A DNA stretch of 64,000 nt from the NCBI GenBank assembly GCA_964036295.1, contig OZ038471.1:8968684-9032683 (forward strand), read 5' to 3'. The stretch is from Plumapathes pennacea. Its lineage: Eukaryota > Cnidaria > Anthozoa > Antipatharia > Myriopathidae. How positions within the stretch are numbered: the first letter of the stretch is position 1; each line of letters opens with the position of its first letter. Under the pieces are notes generated by a model. That model had not been told where the DNA came from. It saw nothing but the letters and a program-made list of their open reading frames with translations, and did no database searches. The position numbers and the translations under genes were made by a program. Shown piece by piece: positions 60,989-64,000 of this stretch.

Positions 60989-63257
60989 CTTTATTTAATC
61001 ATGGGTAAAAAAAATACCTATCAGTTTTACAACTGTTTTACATAGTATCCGTTCTATTAATCGATATAACAAATATAAAATTTGCAATATAAAGTTAATT
61101 ACTAATGTTACTATGTACAATTTCTATGTAAAAGAAGAACACCAGGAGTCTGGGGACATTACTAAGTGGCCTGCGAGAAAAATGTCGCTGCTATGCGTTC
61201 ACTTGTGGCCAAGTTATTCCAAAGGAGTGCTCCACTGTAACTTATAGACTGCTTGTAGCAATCGGTCTTTGGTAAAGGGACTGCAAGTTTATTGACTGAG
61301 TCACGCAAGACTAGAGATATCTAGGGGCCTTTTCATTCATTATTTTAGCCATCATTTTCTATTTTAGATCCTATCGTCTCTTCTCTTCTCGTCTCTTCTT
61401 AGCAAATGCAGATAAGTTCAACAAAGTTAACCGAAGGACTTGACGCAGCGATACAAAACAAAGTAGGCAGGTATTTATAATGCAAATTAGAATTAGTAGA
61501 CTACATGTAGTGGCTCACAAGTGTCAATAAAATAAGGTTGATAACCCTGTACATAACGCTCACCTGTTATTTATAATGATCTCGTTGTCAGGAAAACGGT
61601 GATCTCTGAACACGAACTTGGTTAGAAAATGTCGAAGCAGCCACAGGAACAAGGACAAGCTCATGAGAGGACTAGAATAAATAAGATTTTATGATAGGGT
61701 GGTGTTGGGCGAAATAATTATTTGAGTTCTTTTCTCTTCTGATACGCACACCTATACGTATCTTTTGACTATTCTCAACTGACGGGAATTCTTTTAATTT
61801 ACTTGACTCTGTTCTTGGTGACAACAGACGGTTACTAAGGAGCCTGTACGAACTAATGCGCAGAAGCAGTGCAACTGTAAGTGGTGGAGAATGACAATCG
61901 AGTCGTAGGTCCCCCACACTCTTTGCTACGACCGATTTAAGAAATATTGCACTTGAGCTTTGATCACTGTCGTTTCTCGAACACATTACCGTGAAAAGAA
62001 GGTTCCATCATTTTTGCTGCGACATGAGAAACTAAAATCATACTACGGGTCAAACGACTCAACAAGAAAAAGGTCAGAATAGTGTGACTGAGACCGCCCC
62101 TGATCCCACTTTGTGGTATAATGTTTACCGGAAGATTGTCTCGTAATAAACCGGCTTATAACTACTGTGCTAATTGTAGCCTTTTTGAAGCCGATTTCAG
62201 CCTCAGGATGGAAGTAACTACAAAAAGCAATGCTAGATACTTACAGAGAAGACGCGAGGAGCGGCACAATGATCTGCTTCATCAGAGTATGTTTCTTAAG
62301 CTGATAAATGGTCCCCACAGAGGCCATTCCAACAAAGAGGCTGATGGCGTAAATACAATAACCTAAAAGAACGCATATTTGGTTAAACTTCTGAAGGAAC
62401 TGTTCCAAAATGAGTAGAGAAAAGAATAGTAACTCGCACTAGATAGATATTCATTGTAAAACGTATTTCCATGGCGTATTTCCGCGATGAATCAGTTACC
62501 CCAAACGATATAAGCCACTTGCAAGCCTGCAAATCGTAAGCTTGTACCCTGTGGAAAAAGTAATAGAAGTTAAACACCGCACTGAACCAACCCTACAACC
62601 CTTTTCTGGTCATGTTATGCAATGGAGATGGACTAAACCTTAGAGCAATTGCAAAGAACCGGGTTTCTAAATATTCTGGTTGTAGCGTTAAATGGAAACT
62701 TCGAGAATTTACAACTAACCACGAGTTTAGCGGGCGAAACGTTTAAGCCTGGAAAGACTTCTTTGCTGGACTGCCATCGCATGAGTACCATGTTATTCCT
62801 GGAAAAGTAGAAGTGTGCACACGCCATCAAGGAAGACTAAAAGGTTCTTATTAAATGTCAGGAAATATTATATAGGGGAGACCACCCAAATGTTCGACAT
62901 TTTTAGGGGCGTCGAATATATAAAGCTACTGGTAATCCATTTTAATCTGACTCGTTTAAGAACAGCTGAGCTGATTAGACAGTTTCATTCGGGGCCTGTA
63001 AAAAATGGACGCTTTTAATTGATTGTCTTTTTGTTTAAAAACAGAGCCAACCAGATATACAAAAATCATTGGCTTAACTGAACAGCATCTTCATAAAGCT
63101 AGCAATCGTGCTGACTGAAGTCTAAACTGTGCTGTTTATCATTATAACTGAAGCAGCATTATTCTATAGTTACCTACCCATGGTTTCTCAAAAAGTCCAG
63201 TATCATTGCAAACATAATGCAACCTGCTAAGTTCACAGAACCATAACCACATCCTAA
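56171..63257 (-). CDS. STRA6-like retinol-binding-protein receptor family gene (partial)
   Basis: Multi-exon minus-strand gene. The best-supported exons, 5' to 3' for the gene, are 62362-62245, 61671-61564, 59175-59012, 58545-58432 and 56367-56171 (with stop). The last four join in phase. Matched blocks recall vertebrate STRA6: INNRR followed by a membrane segment, then LDIMVGLISIMWQLMKTS and FLPRLDRSSSMLGFQSSDKG. These are followed by SYVGMVHVLIAHRHPVLLVS and NRWFLALTLTRNPVL near the C-terminus. STRA6 is a plasma-membrane channel-like receptor taking up retinol in vertebrates; in a cnidarian the ligand is unknown. Earlier exons (62798-62720, 62548-about 62434) match less surely. About 75 residues expected between 62245 and 61671 were not found. 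The start lies upstream, probably outside the window. Confidence 0.75.
56535..57110 (-). pseudogene. Penelope-like element 3' part
   Basis: Minus reading from 57100 gives TNCYQRLTLESWYTNSG-like text (end of GIY-YIG) and then a polar tail. At 56720-56540 it gives SEAMISAQEVETSVNNSQ-like text. It ends near ACCCCTGGTTTTAATCCATT. Colinear, unlike the copy at 50 kb. It lies in the last intron of the STRA6-like gene. Confidence 0.65.
57165..57560 (-). repeat. Repeat family E, reversed copy
   Basis: At least six spaced ATACCCTATTTCAGAC-type units and TTTCTTCCATTTGCCGTGC near 57366, the reverse of 36855-37250. Confidence 0.8.
57561..58431. other. Intron of the STRA6-like gene
   Basis: AT-rich. Includes short repeats of AAAAAGTAGTCAGAAAAAG type (57960-58030). 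No coding features. Confidence 0.5.
58432..58545 (-). CDS. STRA6-like exon
   Basis: Acceptor TGCTTCTCAG, donor ACCGCAG|GTAACA; phase 1 at both ends. SYVGMVHVLIAHRHPVLLVS with a leading Gly-Phe aligns with the vertebrate block GYYTYRNFLKIEVSQSHP, a conserved loop before the last helix. Confidence 0.8.
59012..59175 (-). CDS. STRA6-like exon with membrane segment
   Basis: Acceptor TTGTTTGCAG, donor GACAAAG|GTAAAT. Enters one base before a codon start and leaves in phase 1. Joined to the previous exon it reads INNRR, then FFFVISFFFFFLDIMVGLIS (membrane helix), then QLMKTSLLWLLFLPRLDRSS. Vertebrate STRA6 has [20 protein letters not shown] at the same place. Confidence 0.85.
59690..59790 (-). repeat. 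Repeat family D, third copy
   Basis: ATCACGTGATAATGTGAACC followed by AATCACCGTGTGTTGG is the reverse of 6160-6200 and 30235-30270. Confidence 0.6.
60828..60992 (+). repeat. (ATT)n(AGT)n microsatellite
   Basis: About 11 ATT units followed by about 40 AGT units with a few interruptions (AGC, GAC, GAG). Confidence 0.95.
61564..61671 (-). CDS. STRA6-like exon
   Basis: Acceptor TTTATTCTAG, donor AATAACAG|GTGAGC; enters with one base, leaves in phase 2. MSLSLFLWLLRHFLTKFVFR then DHRFPDNEIIINN aligns with the vertebrate segment containing WVFLETHDG and TNRR. It is the end of a membrane helix and an extracellular loop. Confidence 0.75.
62245..62362 (-). CDS. STRA6-like exon with membrane helix
   Basis: Acceptor CGTTCTTTTAG, donor TTCTCT|GTAAGT; enters with two bases, leaves in phase 2. 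YCIYAISLFVGMASVGTIYQ then LKKHTLMKQIIV resembles the vertebrate helix CYISALVLSCLLTFLVLMR followed by a basic stretch. Confidence 0.65.
62434..62548 (-). CDS. Possible STRA6-like exon
   Basis: Acceptor CTTTTTCCACAG. QAYDLQACKWLISFGVTDSS and YAMEIRFTMNIYL resemble the vertebrate stretch with LLAGFGIVLSEDK ending just before the CYIS helix. No GT donor gives the phase that the next exon needs, so the 3' border is uncertain or the exon is damaged. Confidence 0.4.
62720..62798 (-). CDS. Possible STRA6-like exon
   Basis: Acceptor ACTTTTCCAG, donor CTCGTG|GTTAGT. NNMVLMRWQSSKEVFPGLNV then SPAKLV resembles vertebrate QPGFHLPLKLV. Its phase-0 end does not fit the next called exon, so an exon in between is probably unrecognised. 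Confidence 0.45.
63180..63257 (-). CDS. Possible STRA6-like 5' exon
   Basis: Bounded by an AG (CATGTTTAG) and GGTAGGT. One frame gives a membrane-like stretch (GYGSVNLAGCIMFAMILDFL), another gives WLWFCELSRLHYVCNDTG. The family link is weak and the frame is unproven. Confidence 0.25.
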
Positions 63258-63416
63258 ACATGTAAAGAATAAAAGCGAGGAAGGTTAAACTGAGCGCTGG
63301 ATTAATGTCAAACCTACCGATTGCTTTGTTTGTTGTGCAAACTAAGTCGTGCCCATGCCGGTTAACGTATGTGAGGCGAGGAGAACAAGGAGTGTTCCAA
63401 TGAGGGATTTTATAGA

Positions 63417-63520
63417 AAATTCACTGCCTGACGAGTGAATTCCACGTTAATATAACAAAACCGATATCGGTTTTTCGAGTGAAATTTAACGTGGAATTCA
63501 CTTGCCAGGCAGTGAATTTT
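63417..63520. mobile_element. Palindromic MITE, 104 bases
   Basis: AAAATTCACTGCCTG at the left and CAGGCAGTGAATTTT at the right are exact inverses. GTGAATTCCACGTTAA pairs with TTAACGTGGAATTCAC further in. The centre (63457-63474) is itself the 18-base palindrome AAAACCGATATCGGTTTT. Confidence 0.85.
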
Positions 63521-64000
63521 TCTTGAATCGCAGAAGTCAAAGAAAAACAATGAAATTATGTTTTCACGCTTCAGCGCGCGCGAGAAAGCCATTGCAAAGT
63601 CAACTGTCAAAGAACCAGCGAATAGGAATTAAGTTGAGATTCAAGATCACAGTCACTTTTATTTGAACCTTGTGGTGTGACCAATCTTTGTTATAAATGC
63701 CCTTTGAAGGCAAGAAAAGTTATATTCAACAAAACCTGTTCCACTTATAGTTTATAACAAATCACCAAGAAATCTGGAGACAAGATTGTTGTCGTTGAAT
63801 ACCGATGCTCAAGCACGTAAATTGGTGCCGACAACTGAAAGAAAAAACTTGCGTGAAAGAAAAACTCCAACCAAGACGGTAAAGAAATATAACCGGTAAG
63901 AACCTGGATGTATTTGCTCCATAGCTCACACCGAAATGCTCAGCTTTCAGTTAAAAATTCAGTCAACTATGTTTGTTTCATTATTTACAGCGAGCGTGCT
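63521..64000. other. Right edge, nothing assigned
   Basis: No coding or repeat feature supported. The 5' part of the STRA6-like gene is expected in or beyond this stretch. Confidence 0.4.

Larger units (their letters stand above)
59176..61563 (-). other. Long intron of the STRA6-like gene
   Basis: Besides the repeat D copy and microsatellite listed separately, no coding sequence is recognised. The sequence GGTTCGATCCC at 60605 resembles a tRNA B box but has no matching A box or cloverleaf. Confidence 0.5.

Noticed and set aside
63290-63335. NPA-type motif (INPALSLTFLAFIL) suggesting an aquaporin
   Set aside because: Only one short stretch; no second NPA, no other helices, and it lies next to STRA6-like exons.

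Overview
The window looks like nuclear DNA from an anthozoan cnidarian, probably a stony coral. It is AT-rich, has long introns with GT/AG borders, and carries dense decayed repeats: LINEs, Penelope, Helitron, a Crypton fragment, TTAA-type inverted-repeat elements and palindromes. The host genes are animal-type and lie in coding-poor DNA. The taxon is inferred from family resemblance; no rRNA, tRNA or mitochondrial marker was found.

Two host genes can be assembled exon by exon with matching splice phases. The first is on the + strand, 13378-46313, nine recognised exons and about 3.17 kb of coding sequence. It is a Roco-family protein with ankyrin repeats, a Mind-bomb-type SH3_15 domain split over two exons, a Roc GTPase, a COR domain and a C-terminal Death domain. 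Its first exons were not found. Its Roc domain carries an insertion of roughly 190 residues, with a strongly acidic run, between the P-loop and the DxxG motif. The second gene is on the - strand, 56171 to at least 62.8 kb, and is a STRA6-like (retinol-binding-protein receptor family) membrane protein. Its last four exons join in perfect phase and match conserved blocks. More 5' exons are recognised less surely, and its start probably lies beyond the window. The two genes are convergent.

Between them, on the + strand at 49004-49453, is a fragment of an NLR/STAND-type gene: a helical, death-fold-sized N-terminus followed by a P-loop, cut off just after it. At the left edge is a protein-kinase C-lobe pseudogene (about 1040-1519), possibly preceded by a basic coiled-coil piece. 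The kinase, Roco-Death and NLR pieces suggest a neighbourhood of innate-immunity or cell-death signalling genes, although only the Roco gene looks intact.

The rest is mobile DNA. From left to right: a transposase pseudogene with three frameshifts and motif-rich flanks (2.5-5.7 kb); a LINE endonuclease piece (7.3-8.0 kb); a Helitron-type first exon (9.96-10.94 kb); back-to-back LINEs (16.1-19.7 kb); a 21-bp-TIR element holding a Crypton-like recombinase fragment (22.7-24.2 kb); a large foldback with 343-bp arms (24.3-26.3 kb); another LINE (27.4-28.9 kb); a tandem duplication (30.3-31.6 kb); a second, broken Helitron-type exon (34.6-35.1 kb); several LINE tails; two Penelope GIY-YIG remnants (50.1-50.6 and 56.5-57.1 kb); two TTAA-bounded elements (44.2-45.6 and 52.5-53.1 kb); and a recurring element of about 1 kb, here called family A, present as one near-complete copy and several rearranged pieces. 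Most sit inside introns of the two host genes.
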